This document shows positions 22,151-30,536 of a DNA stretch of 34,562 bases, piece after piece. Both the position numbers and the translations under genes were made by a program. Under the pieces are notes generated by a model. That model saw only the letters and a program-made list of their open reading frames with translations, did not search any database and was not told the origin of the DNA. The number at the start of each line of letters is the position of its first letter. Position 1 is the first letter of the stretch. This DNA comes from Lachnospiraceae bacterium (GTDB taxonomy: Bacteria; Bacillota; Clostridia; Lachnospirales; Lachnospiraceae): contig CAAGQC010000104.1 in the NCBI GenBank assembly GCA_900771995.1, forward strand, positions 1 to 34,562, written 5' to 3'.

Positions 22151-22693
22151 TTATTGGTTCAGGTATTTGAATGCATAGGTCAGAATACCGCAGATCGTCT
22201 TGGCATCCTGGATCCTGCAGTCATAGATCATCTGCTTTAATTCTTCTACGGAATAGGCCTCTACATTGATGAATTCGTCTTCATCCAGATGCTGGCTTCC
22301 TCTGTCTTTTAAGCCTCTGGCCAGATAAATGTCGATCTTCTCATTGCAGAAAGCTACGGTAGTATAGATCGAGGTCAGCAGTTCCACATGATCGGTGTGA
22401 TAACCGGTCTCTTCCTGTAATTCCCGCATGGCCGCCTGATCCGTGGGCTCTTCTCTCCCGTTCAGTCCGCCTGCCGGAATCTCCAGTGTCTCGCGCTCCA
22501 GGGCATTGCGGTACTGGCGCACCATCAGAAGCTTGCCGTCTTCTCTCACAGCCACCACTGCGGCTGCTCCCTTATGGTCGATCAGATCCCATTTTGCAAT
22601 ATTGCCATTGGGGATCTGCATGGTATCCTGATAATAGTCGATAATGGCACCCTTTGCTACCAGATCCCGGCTGATACGCTTGAATTCTTCCAT
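22151..22693 (-). CDS. Nudix hydrolase, ADP-ribose pyrophosphatase type
   Basis: The 180-residue protein carries a complete Nudix box from Gly76 to Tyr98 (GLNGREEPTDQAAMRELQEE, then TGY), which fits GX5EX7REUXEEXGU and binds magnesium. The segment EIPAGGL just before it and the overall length match ADP-ribose pyrophosphatases of the NudF type, which split ADP-ribose into AMP and ribose 5-phosphate. The exact substrate is not certain. The ribosome binding site is AAGGGA. It is 33 bp downstream of the aminotransferase gene on the same strand and ends at a strong terminator, so the two form a small operon. Confidence 0.9.
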   Translation of the reverse strand: MEEFKRISRDLVAKGAIIDYYQDTMQIPNGNIAKWDLIDHKGAAAVVAVREDGKLLMVRQYRNALERETLEIPAGGLNGREEPTDQAAMRELQEETGYHTDHVELLTSIYTTVAFCNEKIDIYLARGLKDRGSQHLDEDEFINVEAYSVEELKQMIYDCRIQDAKTICGILTYAFKYLNQ

Positions 22694-22726
22694 GACTTAT
22701 CGTCCCTTCTCATCCAAATCGAATCC

Positions 22727-24013
22727 TTATTTGCTTTCCAGCAATTTATCTACGCTTACCATCTTGACGCAGAGCACGAACAGATCCGTAGCCATTGCCA
22801 TCTCTTCCGGTGTCGGGAAAGAAGGCGCAATACGGATATTGGAGTCCTTCGGATCCTTCTTGTAGGGGAAGGTAGCACCAGCTCCGGTCAGCGTCACGCC
22901 TGCTTCCTTACATTTTGCCACAATGGCCTTAGCGCAGCCCTCCATGGCATCAAAAGAGATAAAGTATCCGCCGTTAGGCTTCGTCCAGCTGCCGATGCCC
23001 AGTCCTCCCAGTTCGTCCTCCAATACCTGCAGTACAGCCTCGAACTTCGGGCGAATGATAGCTGCGTGCTTCTTCATATGTTCACGTACACCATTGATAT
23101 CTTTAAAATAACGTACATGGCGTAACTGATTGATCTTGTCATAGCCGATGGTCTGGATGGTCATGGACTTGCGCATATCATCCAGATTTGCCTTAGAGGA
23201 TGCGATGGCCGCAATACCGGCTCCGGCAAAGGTTACCTTGGAGGTAGAGCAGAATTCGAATACCATATCCGGATGTCCTGCCTTCTCACACTCGGAAAGA
23301 ATCTCCAGCAGCTGATCCTGTCTGTCATCGTATAAATGATGGATCACATAAGCATTATCCCAGAAAATACGGAAATCCGGTGCCGCAGGCTGCAGCGCAG
23401 CAAAACGCTTTACGGTCTCATCGGAATAGGAATATCCCTGAGGGTTGGAGTACTTCGGCACACACCAGATACCCTTGATGGCAGGATCTTCGGACACCAG
23501 CTTCTCTACCAGATCCATATCCGGTCCTTCCGGTGTCATGGGCACATTGATCATTTCGATTCCGAAATGCTCTGTGATTCCGAAATGTCTGTCATATCCG
23601 GGAACAGGACATAAAAACTTTACCTGATCCAGCTTGCACCAGGGTGTATTGCCCAGAAGTCCATGGGTCATAGCCCGGGATACGGTATCATACATGATAG
23701 TCAGGCTGGCATTGCCACAGACGATCACATTCTCCGGCTTCACTTCCAGAATGTCAGCAATCAGCTTCTTTGCCTCGGGAATACCGTCCAGGCCACCGTA
23801 ATTTCGAACATCCATTCCATCCTCTGCTTTCATAGCACTCTGAGAATTTACAACATCGAGATAATCCATCGTCATATCCAGCTGATTGACTGCCGGTTTC
23901 CCTCTGGACATATCCAGTTTCAGGCCCTTGCCTTTTGCATCTTCATACGCAGCATTAAGCTCTGCCTTCAAAGTTAAAAGTTCTTCCTTGGATAATTCCT
24001 GATATGCTTTCAT
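22727..24013 (-). CDS. PLP-dependent class I aminotransferase
   Basis: The 428-residue protein belongs to fold-type I PLP enzymes. The Schiff-base lysine is Lys259 in FCSTSKVTFAG; other conserved parts are NYGGLDGIPEAK, WDNAY (Asp219, contacting the PLP nitrogen) and IRIAPSFPT near the end with the substrate-carboxylate arginine. It is closest to the aspartate-aminotransferase-like group with an extended N-terminus found in Clostridia and Actinobacteria. The amino donor is probably aspartate or alanine, but that is an inference. Start at ATG 24013 (MKAYQELSKEE), with GAAAGG upstream; a longer frame begins in the leader. It is the first gene of the pair with the Nudix hydrolase. Confidence 0.88.
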   Translation of the reverse strand: MKAYQELSKEELLTLKAELNAAYEDAKGKGLKLDMSRGKPAVNQLDMTMDYLDVVNSQSAMKAEDGMDVRNYGGLDGIPEAKKLIADILEVKPENVIVCGNASLTIMYDTVSRAMTHGLLGNTPWCKLDQVKFLCPVPGYDRHFGITEHFGIEMINVPMTPEGPDMDLVEKLVSEDPAIKGIWCVPKYSNPQGYSYSDETVKRFAALQPAAPDFRIFWDNAYVIHHLYDDRQDQLLEILSECEKAGHPDMVFEFCSTSKVTFAGAGIAAIASSKANLDDMRKSMTIQTIGYDKINQLRHVRYFKDINGVREHMKKHAAIIRPKFEAVLQVLEDELGGLGIGSWTKPNGGYFISFDAMEGCAKAIVAKCKEAGVTLTGAGATFPYKKDPKDSNIRIAPSFPTPEEMAMATDLFVLCVKMVSVDKLLESK

Positions 24014-24074
24014 TTCGTACCATACCTTTCTCGTCTTTTCCCTGCGGGAATACGCTTTCTTCTGTGGATGTTGG

Positions 24075-24092
24075 ATAATCGTATACAATCAT
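24075..24092. promoter_or_regulatory. Imperfect palindrome in the aminotransferase leader
   Basis: ATAATC-GTATAC-AATCAT is symmetrical at 14 of 18 positions around GTATAC. It lies just downstream of the promoter at 24104-24132, a position suited to a repressor site. No regulator is identified. Confidence 0.3.
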
Positions 24093-24103
24093 ACACTTCG
24101 AAT

Positions 24104-24132
24104 ATCATACTATAAGAAAGTTCTTTGTACAA
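24104..24132 (-). promoter_or_regulatory. Promoter of the aminotransferase-Nudix operon
   Basis: Minus strand TTGTAC (24127-24132), 17 bp, TATGAT (24104-24109). Confidence 0.7.
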
Positions 24133-24203
24133 TACCCTTTTGTAAAATTTTATCAAAATTACCGGCGTTTAGACCGCAGTACCCGGCTGAACTTAAGGAA
24201 CAA

Positions 24204-24238
24204 AAAAGCTGTTATGCTTCAACAGCACAACAGCTTTT
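24204..24238 (-). terminator. Terminator after rny
   Basis: AAAAGCTGTT pairs with AACAGCTTTT (10 bp, 15-base loop), followed by TTGTTCC on the minus strand. It lies 38 bases past the rny stop. Confidence 0.85.
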
Positions 24239-24275
24239 CTTACTTCGTATGAAATTGTCATTTCTGACTGGTCAG

Positions 24276-25835
24276 TTATTTGGCGTAATCAATTACGCGG
24301 CTCTCACGGATCACATTTACCTTGATCTGTCCGGGATATTCCAATTCAGCTTCGATCTGCTTGGAAATATCTCTTGCCAACAGTACCATATCGGCATCTG
24401 AAATCTGCTCGGGCACTACCATAACACGAACTTCACGACCTGCCTGAATAGCAAAAGATTTATCTACACCTTTGAAATTGTTTGTGATATCTTCTAACTG
24501 TCTTAATCTGCTAGTATAGGTTTCCAGTGTTTCCCTTCTAGCTCCCGGTCTTGCAGCGGATATTGTATCAGCAGCTTGTACAATACATGCAATCAGGGAA
24601 GTAGGCTCTACATCGCCATGGTGAGATTCCACGGCATTGATCACCGTAGCGTTCTCTTTATATTTCCGACACAGTTCAGCACCCAGCTGAATATGGGAGC
24701 CTTCCATCTCGTGGTCTACTGCCTTACCGATATCATGCAGCAGTCCCGCTCTCTTGGCAAGTCTCACATCCAGCCCCAGTTCCGCTGCCAGAAGACCTGA
24801 CAACTGTGCGACCTCGATGGAATGCTTTAATGCGTTCTGACCATAGCTGGTACGGAATTTCATCTTGCCGAGTAATCTTACCAGTTCGGGATGGATGCCA
24901 TGTACACCAACCTCCAGGGTTGCGGCTTCTCCCTCTTCCTTGATCATTACTTCGACTTCCTTCTGCGCCTTCTCTACCATCTCTTCGATTCTGGCCGGAT
25001 GAATACGTCCGTCCACGATCAGCTTCTCCAGCGCAATTCTCGCTACTTCACGACGAATCGGATCGAATCCGGACAGAATTACTGCTTCCGGTGTATCATC
25101 AATGATCAGGTCTACGCCTGTCATGGTCTCCAAGGTACGGATGTTACGTCCCTCACGTCCGATGATACGTCCCTTCATCTCGTCATTCGGCAGCTGCACA
25201 ACGGAAATTGTAGTCTCAGAGACATGGTCTGCTGCACATCTCTGTATAGCGTTAACCACATATTCCTTTGCCTTTTTGTCTGCTTCTTCTTTGGCCCGAC
25301 TCTCCATTTCCTTGATCATCACGGCCGATTCATGTTTCACTTCATCTTCAACAATTTTCAATAAGTAGTCTTTTGCTTGTTCAGAGGTTAATCCGGAAAT
25401 TCGTTCCAGTTCCTGCACACGCTGCTCATTCAGCCTGGAGACTTCTTCCTTCATGCGATTGAGGGATTCTTCTCTGGATGCTAAACTTGCCTCGCGCTTC
25501 TCGATGGCATCTGCTTTCTTATCGATGTTCTCTTCCTTCTGCTGAACTCTGCGCTCATACCGCTGGGCTTCCGCTCTGCGTTCCTTGATCTCTTTGTCCA
25601 GTTCATTTTTGGTACGAATGGACTCTTCCTTGACTTCCAGGAGTGATTCGCGCTTTTTGTTCTCTGCAGTCTTCAGGGCTTCATCAATAATTTCTCTTGC
25701 CTTCTCCTCTGCGTTGCCGATGGTTCCCTCTGCGCTCTTTTTCAGGCGGGTTGCGGTAACCTTTGCTGTGATCAGCACTGCAGCTATAATGGCAATAACA
25801 GAAACCACTAATACTATTACAATATTAGTGTCCAC
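24276..25835 (-). CDS. rny: Ribonuclease Y
   Basis: RNase Y is the membrane-bound endoribonuclease that starts mRNA decay in many Firmicutes. The 519-residue protein has one N-terminal transmembrane helix (5-25), a long charged coiled coil (30-190), a KH RNA-binding domain (about 209-270, GRIIGREGRN) and an HD domain with the metal-binding HD pair at 367-368 (GLLHDIGKAVDHE). The length is typical. Translation begins with GTG at 25835. The ribosome binding site AAGGAGG is strong but part of it can pair in a short hairpin (25839-25851). It has its own promoter (25952-25980) and lies downstream of recX in the usual clostridial order. Confidence 0.96.
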   Translation of the reverse strand: MDTNIVIVLVVSVIAIIAAVLITAKVTATRLKKSAEGTIGNAEEKAREIIDEALKTAENKKRESLLEVKEESIRTKNELDKEIKERRAEAQRYERRVQQKEENIDKKADAIEKREASLASREESLNRMKEEVSRLNEQRVQELERISGLTSEQAKDYLLKIVEDEVKHESAVMIKEMESRAKEEADKKAKEYVVNAIQRCAADHVSETTISVVQLPNDEMKGRIIGREGRNIRTLETMTGVDLIIDDTPEAVILSGFDPIRREVARIALEKLIVDGRIHPARIEEMVEKAQKEVEVMIKEEGEAATLEVGVHGIHPELVRLLGKMKFRTSYGQNALKHSIEVAQLSGLLAAELGLDVRLAKRAGLLHDIGKAVDHEMEGSHIQLGAELCRKYKENATVINAVESHHGDVEPTSLIACIVQAADTISAARPGARRETLETYTSRLRQLEDITNNFKGVDKSFAIQAGREVRVMVVPEQISDADMVLLARDISKQIEAELEYPGQIKVNVIRESRVIDYAK

Positions 25836-25838
25836 TAC

Positions 25839-25851
25839 AGGAGCACCTCCT
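25839..25851 (-). promoter_or_regulatory. Hairpin covering the rny ribosome binding site
   Basis: AGGAG-GTG-CTCCT on the minus strand is a 5-bp perfect inverted repeat whose first arm is the Shine-Dalgarno core. If it forms in the RNA it would lower initiation at the GTG codon and could link rny translation to its own activity. The loop is only three bases. Confidence 0.4.
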
Positions 25852-25951
25852 TATGAAATTTTCATTGTACATTTTGCTCCGACAATACAAATTATCGTTC
25901 ATAATAGAATGCAATTTATGTACATTCTAACAAGCAATTCACAACAGTATT

Positions 25952-25980
25952 AGTGTAAACTGAAATTACACCTCTGTCAA
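25952..25980 (-). promoter_or_regulatory. Promoter of rny
   Basis: Minus strand TTGACA (25975-25980), 17 bp, TACACT (25952-25957). The leader is about 110 bases and AT-rich. Confidence 0.75.
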
Positions 25981-26069
25981 GTACAAGTCGCAATTACTCC
26001 AAAAATAGTTCCTATATCAAAACAATCTTTGTGCATTATTTCTTGCCTGAACCGCACCATTCCATGTTC

Positions 26070-26699
26070 TTAGAAATCATCGCTGTGCATGCCACCGATG
26101 GCTTTCCGGATGGCTTCCGCGGAAAAGCCCTTTCTGGCCAGAAAAGCGTAGATTTTCTGGCGTTCCTTCCAGTCCGTCTCCCCCTCCGGATCATAGTGCT
26201 TCCTGCGCAGCAGCTCCCGGATCATGCTCTGCTCGTCCTGCTCTCCGCCGTTCTCCTGCCAGACCTGCCAGGCTTCTTCCAGTGTGGCTGCGGAGATTCC
26301 CCTGCCCTGCAGATCCTGTTCGATCCGCCGCCTGCTGCGGCTGTCTTCATGGTACGTAATATAATCCACGGCATACCGCAGATCATCAATATAATGAAAT
26401 CCTGCCACATAATCAATGGCCTGCTCCACGATCTCTGGGGGGTAAAAGCCCTGTTGCAGTTTCGTCCGCAGCTGTGCCGTGGTGTACTCTCTTCCCTGCA
26501 GCAGATTCATGGCCCGCAGCTTCGCCCGCTTGGGGAGTACCTCCTGCATAATGGTCCGATAGTCTTCTTCCCTTAACGGTTCGCCCTCTTTAATATGGTA
26601 GAGACGCAATTCGCCTTTGTATAATACAAAGGCGAATTCCTGATCAATATATACTTTGCTTCTCGATTTGGAAAGTTCCGTAACCTGTGTTACCAGCAT
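26070..26699 (-). CDS. recX: Regulatory protein RecX
   Basis: RecX binds RecA filaments and inhibits or tunes recombination. The 209-residue protein is made of three-helix RecX repeats; the segments QLRTKLQQGFYPPEIVEQAIDYV, RRIEQDLQGRGIS and FLARKGFSAEAIRKAI show the repeating hydrophobic pattern. It starts 4 bp after the recA stop, and its ribosome binding site AAGGAAG lies inside the end of recA, so it is translated from the recA transcript and shares its SOS control. The N-terminal 60 residues form an extra beta-rich part common in clostridial RecX. Confidence 0.92.
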   Translation of the reverse strand: MLVTQVTELSKSRSKVYIDQEFAFVLYKGELRLYHIKEGEPLREEDYRTIMQEVLPKRAKLRAMNLLQGREYTTAQLRTKLQQGFYPPEIVEQAIDYVAGFHYIDDLRYAVDYITYHEDSRSRRRIEQDLQGRGISAATLEEAWQVWQENGGEQDEQSMIRELLRRKHYDPEGETDWKERQKIYAFLARKGFSAEAIRKAIGGMHSDDF

Positions 26700-26703
26700 G
26701 GAT

Positions 26704-27732
26704 CTACTCTTCCTTCTCTGCTGCGGCAGTCACATCTGCCTTTAATCCGTAATGCTCTCTGACCTTCTCGGCGATCTCATCGCAGATAGCAGGATTGTCC
26801 TTCAAGTACTGCTTGGCATTCTCACGTCCCTGTCCGATCTTATTGCCCTCATAAGCATACCAGGCACCGGACTTGGCCACCACATCACAGCTGGCTGCCA
26901 GATCCAGAATATCTCCTACCATGGAAATGCCTTCGCCAAACATAATATCGAACTCTGCTTCCTTGAAAGGAGGCGCGATCTTATTCTTCACGACTTTGAC
27001 ACGGGTACGGTTACCGATCACTTCACCGCCCTGCTTCAATGCCTCGATCCTTCTGACATCCAGTCGCACAGAGGAATAGAACTTCAGTGCACGTCCGCCG
27101 GTGGTAGTCTCCGGGTTACCGAACATTACGCCTACCTTCTCACGCAGCTGGTTAATAAAGATAACGGTACAGTTGGACTTGCTGATCACGGCAGTCAGCT
27201 TACGCAGTGCCTGGGACATCAGTCGTGCCTGTAAGCCCACATGGCTGTCTCCCATATCGCCATCGATCTCGGCCTTGGGCACCAGTGCGGCAACAGAGTC
27301 CACTACGATAATATCAATGGCACCGGAACGTACCATGGTCTCGGTGATCTCCAGCGCCTGCTCACCGTTGTCCGGCTGGGAAATATACAGATTGTCAATA
27401 TCTACACCGATATTCTTCGCATAGACAGGATCCAGAGCATGCTCTGCATCGATGAATCCGGCGATACCGCCTCTCTTCTGTACCTCCGCGATCATATGCA
27501 GGGTAACGGTGGTCTTACCACTGGATTCCGGTCCGTAGATCTCAATGATTCTTCCCTTGGGAATACCACCCAGTCCCAGAGCTATATCCAAACTTAAAGA
27601 ACCGGTAGGGATGGTCTCCACGTTCATCTGTGCTGTGGGATCTCCCAGCTTCATTACCGCGCCCTTTCCGTACTGCTTCTCGATCTGGCTCAGCGCCGCA
27701 TCCAATGCTTTAAGCTTATCGTCTTTTTCCAT
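26704..27732 (-). CDS. recA: Recombinase A
   Basis: RecA forms filaments on single-stranded DNA, performs strand exchange and triggers LexA self-cleavage. The 342-residue protein has the Walker A motif GPESSGKT at 67-74, the MAW-type segments and the DNA-binding loop region around NQLREKVGVMFGNPETTTGG. I place the start at ATG 27732 (MEKDDKLKALD), preceded by AAAAAGGAGATTGAC; a longer frame would begin in the -35 element. Two LexA boxes lie in the promoter and leader. recX follows after 4 bp and cinA lies upstream in the same direction. Confidence 0.98.
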   Translation of the reverse strand: MEKDDKLKALDAALSQIEKQYGKGAVMKLGDPTAQMNVETIPTGSLSLDIALGLGGIPKGRIIEIYGPESSGKTTVTLHMIAEVQKRGGIAGFIDAEHALDPVYAKNIGVDIDNLYISQPDNGEQALEITETMVRSGAIDIIVVDSVAALVPKAEIDGDMGDSHVGLQARLMSQALRKLTAVISKSNCTVIFINQLREKVGVMFGNPETTTGGRALKFYSSVRLDVRRIEALKQGGEVIGNRTRVKVVKNKIAPPFKEAEFDIMFGEGISMVGDILDLAASCDVVAKSGAWYAYEGNKIGQGRENAKQYLKDNPAICDEIAEKVREHYGLKADVTAAAEKEE

Positions 27733-27754
27733 GTCAATCTCCTTTTTGTTTAAG

Positions 27755-27766
27755 GAACAAATGTTC
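27755..27766. promoter_or_regulatory. LexA (SOS) box in the recA leader
   Basis: GAACAAATGTTC reads as a perfect GAAC-N4-GTTC inverted repeat, the core of Gram-positive LexA sites. It lies 23 bp upstream of the recA start, within the transcribed leader. Confidence 0.75.
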
Positions 27767-27778
27767 TGCTTTTTATTT

Positions 27779-27807
27779 AGGATAAAACATTTGTTCGTAT
27801 TTGTCAA
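27779..27807 (-). promoter_or_regulatory. recA promoter with embedded LexA box
   Basis: Minus strand TTGACA (27802-27807), 17 bp, TATCCT (27779-27784). The spacer contains GAACAAATGTTT (27785-27796), a LexA box with one half-site mismatch, so LexA binding would cover both promoter elements. Confidence 0.8.
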
Positions 27808-28076
27808 TGTCTATTTTTATTATACATATTTTGTGTACATTAAAACTCTCTCATAAGCATTCCCCCTTATTTTTCGTTCCGATGATCGTCTGAAATTTTG
27901 GCGAATGCCTGAACATCCTGAAATGTCTGTCGATAATCAGAGATAAAAGATACAAAAAGAATGTATCACACTTCCCCGCTTCCCGCAAGGACGCATGATA
28001 CATTTCTCATGTTTTCGGCACTATCTACAATTTTCCGTCCCCTCGTTTTGAGGGTATCTCACAAAATATTTTTTTG
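27808..28076. other. Intergenic region between recA promoter and cinA
   Basis: About 270 bases without a supported gene. It contains the cinA terminator (27960-28004), a small CCCTC/GAGGG hairpin (28040-28054) and AT-rich sequence near 27820-27850. On the minus strand a TATAAT occurs near 27828, but no matching -35 was found. Confidence 0.5.
27960..28004 (-). terminator. Terminator after cinA
   Basis: AATGTATCA (27960-27968) pairs with TGATACATT (27996-28004) around a GC-rich 27-base loop; CTTTTTG follows on the minus strand. It lies about 70 bases past the cinA stop and separates cinA from recA. Confidence 0.65.
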
Positions 28077-29342
28077 TTACTTTTTACCAAATGTGACCTT
28101 GCTGAAGTATTTCAGGATACAGCTGCGCATGAGGATCAGCGCCGCGGAGGTGGATGCCTCCCGGATCTGGCTGCGGGTTCCGGAGAAATGATACTCCTTC
28201 ACCGTAACTTCTCCCTTCACGCTGCATCCGATATACACCAGTCCTACCGGCTTCTCGGCAGTTCCGCCGTCCGGTCCCGCGATTCCGGTCACAGCTACGG
28301 CCACATCCGATTTCATCAACAGGGCAGCACCTTTTGCCATCTCTCCGGCAGTCTTGCTGCTGACGGCACCGTATTTGTCCAGTGTGCTCTTATGCACTCC
28401 CAGGAATTTCCGTTTTGCCTTGTTGGAATAGGTCACCAGCCCGGCCTTGTAGCATTCCGATACGCCGGGGACATTGATGATCCTTGCCGCGATCATGCCG
28501 CCGGTACAGGACTCTGCGGTAGTTACCGTCAGATCATTGGCCAGCAGCAGATCCGCCACTGCCATTTCCAGCGTGGTCTCCTCCTTGGTGCTGTAAATAT
28601 CCGCACCAAAACGGGATTTCAATTCCTTCACCACGGGTTTGATGGCTTTTCCGGCTGCCTTGGCATTTTCTCCGGAAGCGGTGACACGGATATGTACTTC
28701 TCCCGTCTTGGCATAAGTTGCTATGGTGGGATTAGTCTGTTCGTCGATCAGATCCTTCAGAGTGTCCTCCACCTGACTTTCCGGTACTCCGCAGATCTTC
28801 ACGGTCTGGGAACAGATGATTCCGGGAGTCAGTCCTTCCAGATAGGGGAATACCTGCTGTTCGAACATGGGAATCAGTTCCGCAGGCGGTCCCGGCAGCA
28901 ATACGATATGATTCTTCTCCGTCTCTAATATAATGCCCGGAGCCGTTCCGTTGTCATTGTCCAGTACCTTCGCTCCCTCCGGCACCATGGCCTGTTTCCA
29001 GTTGTTCTCCGTAGGCTGGATATCTCTTACTGCGAAAAATTCGGCAATGCGTTCCATGCTGTGGTCATCCACCGACAATGTCTTCCCGCAGACCCTTGCC
29101 ACGGTCTCCTTGGTCAGATCGTCCTCTGTGGGTCCCAGCCCGCCGGATAACAGGATCACATCCGAGCGCTCCATGGCGCATTTTAACACGCCTTCCAGTC
29201 TCTCCGCATTATCTCCCACCACCGTCTGATAGTAGCAGTCCAGTCCGGCTCCCGCCAGCTTTTCCGCCAGATAAGCTGCATTTGTATTTACAATATTCCC
29301 CAGTAGTATTTCGGTACCTACACAGATGATCTCCGCCGTCAT
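28077..29342 (-). CDS. cinA: CinA family protein (competence/damage-inducible protein, PncC domain)
   Basis: The 421-residue protein has two parts. Residues 1-170 form a molybdopterin-binding-like (COG1058) domain with GTEILLG and LSGGLGPTEDD; this domain has ADP-ribose pyrophosphatase activity in some members. Residues about 255-421 form the CinA C-terminal domain (TAESCTGG, SYSNKAKRKFLGV-like segments, VTGIAGPDGG), the nicotinamide mononucleotide deamidase PncC, which recycles NMN into NAD synthesis. CinA commonly precedes recA in Firmicutes. Here a terminator and a LexA promoter lie between, so the two are separately transcribed. The ribosome binding site is AAAGGCGG. Confidence 0.94.
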   Translation of the reverse strand: MTAEIICVGTEILLGNIVNTNAAYLAEKLAGAGLDCYYQTVVGDNAERLEGVLKCAMERSDVILLSGGLGPTEDDLTKETVARVCGKTLSVDDHSMERIAEFFAVRDIQPTENNWKQAMVPEGAKVLDNDNGTAPGIILETEKNHIVLLPGPPAELIPMFEQQVFPYLEGLTPGIICSQTVKICGVPESQVEDTLKDLIDEQTNPTIATYAKTGEVHIRVTASGENAKAAGKAIKPVVKELKSRFGADIYSTKEETTLEMAVADLLLANDLTVTTAESCTGGMIAARIINVPGVSECYKAGLVTYSNKAKRKFLGVHKSTLDKYGAVSSKTAGEMAKGAALLMKSDVAVAVTGIAGPDGGTAEKPVGLVYIGCSVKGEVTVKEYHFSGTRSQIREASTSAALILMRSCILKYFSKVTFGKK

Positions 29343-29429
29343 ATCTTTACCGCCTTTCGCTGTCGACCAGTCTTACATCTTTTCCACAGACAGTATACTA
29401 CACTTCGGAAGCAGAGAAAAGGAAATCTT

Positions 29430-30302
29430 TTACTCCCGTGTATTTTCCATCTCCACCTTTTCCCGGTCCCAAAGCTGGTGCCGTATTTTTTCATCTGTTC
29501 CCCTGTGACTCCGCTCCCGCCACTGGGTGGGGGTACATTCATACCTTTTCTGGAAACTGCGGTGGAACGTCCTCATATTGGGAAAACCGCACTCATAACT
29601 GATCTCCGTCACCGTCTTTCTGCTGTCCTTCAGCAGATTGCAGGCCAGGATCATCCGCTGCTGCGCCACATAGGAGGGAAAGGAGATATTTAACTGGGAA
29701 GAAAAAATATGGGACAGATAATACGGGCTGATGCCCAGTTCTTTTGCCACCTTCTGGGCCGTCAGTTCTCCGGTGATATTGTCGTTGATATATTGCAGAA
29801 GCTTCTGCGTGATATTCAGATCCGAGGGCTTGTCCTTCTTAATAACCGGAATATTTTCATACATATCCGCCAGCAGTGCCATCAGCAGCCCCTTATCCTG
29901 CCGGAAAGGTCGCAGTTCCTTATGCAGACCGATATCCGCCAGAATGTCCAGTACCATCTGTCCGTAACGGCTGAGCATGCTTTTCTGAAAATAAGGCGAC
30001 TTCATATCATAATAGGTAAGTTCTTTCTGAAATTCCCCAATGGAATCCATATCCGCAATGATCAGAAGCATTCCCACATCTCCCACGGAACTGTAGGAAT
30101 GGATCTGGTTCGGATAGATCATCAGGCAGTCTCCGGCGGTCAGATGATAATTCACCCCCGCCACCGTGGCGTCCATCTCCCCTTCCGTCACATGGACAAA
30201 TTCCATATGCTTATGCAGATGGAACGGGAAGTTCGGATGCCACCAGACATGGCAGTCATAGACCTTTTTCCGGCTCTCATAAAACGGTTTTACTGTATTC
30301 AT
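29430..30302 (-). CDS. AraC-family transcriptional regulator with cupin sensor domain
   Basis: The 290-residue protein has an N-terminal cupin-like sugar-binding domain (about 1-150, starting PFHLHKHMEFVHVTEGEM) and a C-terminal double helix-turn-helix of the AraC type (about 165-265; ISPYYLSHIFSSQLNISF and ISYECGFPNMRTFHRSFQKRYECTPTQW). Such regulators usually activate glycoside-use genes when the sugar binds. It is divergent from the GH3 and solute-binding genes. I place the start at ATG 30302 (MNTVKPFYESRK), with GGGGA upstream; earlier ATGs in frame (30314, 30383) are possible but less well placed. The last 25 residues are charged and not conserved in the family. Confidence 0.88.
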   Translation of the reverse strand: MNTVKPFYESRKKVYDCHVWWHPNFPFHLHKHMEFVHVTEGEMDATVAGVNYHLTAGDCLMIYPNQIHSYSSVGDVGMLLIIADMDSIGEFQKELTYYDMKSPYFQKSMLSRYGQMVLDILADIGLHKELRPFRQDKGLLMALLADMYENIPVIKKDKPSDLNITQKLLQYINDNITGELTAQKVAKELGISPYYLSHIFSSQLNISFPSYVAQQRMILACNLLKDSRKTVTEISYECGFPNMRTFHRSFQKRYECTPTQWRERSHRGTDEKIRHQLWDREKVEMENTRE

Positions 30303-30536
30303 ACCAATCCCCATACCTTTCCCGGTCTGCAAACTTCGGGCCGCGGGCACAAAGTTTAAAACGCTCTGTATTCTACATACCATATTCCGTTCCTGATTTC
30401 TACTGTTTTTCTTAAAAATAGCAATTTTTGTCCCATATGTATTTCCTTTTTGTCGTGCAGTTCACACATTTTTCACGTACAATAAGCTTAAATGAAAGCA
30501 GTTCCAATTTTCAAAAAATAAAAAGGGAGATATTTT
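30303..30536. other. Divergent control region between araC-type gene and GH3 gene
   Basis: Plus strand: TACAAT (30478-30483) is a fair -10 for the GH3 gene, but the -35 region (around 30455-30460, GTGCAG) is far from consensus. That is typical of a promoter needing an activator such as the adjacent AraC-type protein. Minus strand: TTGCTA, 16 bp, TAGAAA is a weak candidate for the regulator. No clear repeated operator half-sites were found by eye. Confidence 0.4.

Noticed and set aside
28074..28928. 284-codon plus-strand frame across cinA
   Set aside because: Antisense to the conserved CinA domains; no start signals and no protein features.
29709..30359. 216-codon plus-strand frame opposite the AraC-type gene
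   Set aside because: Antisense shadow; the AraC reading frame has the clear domain motifs.
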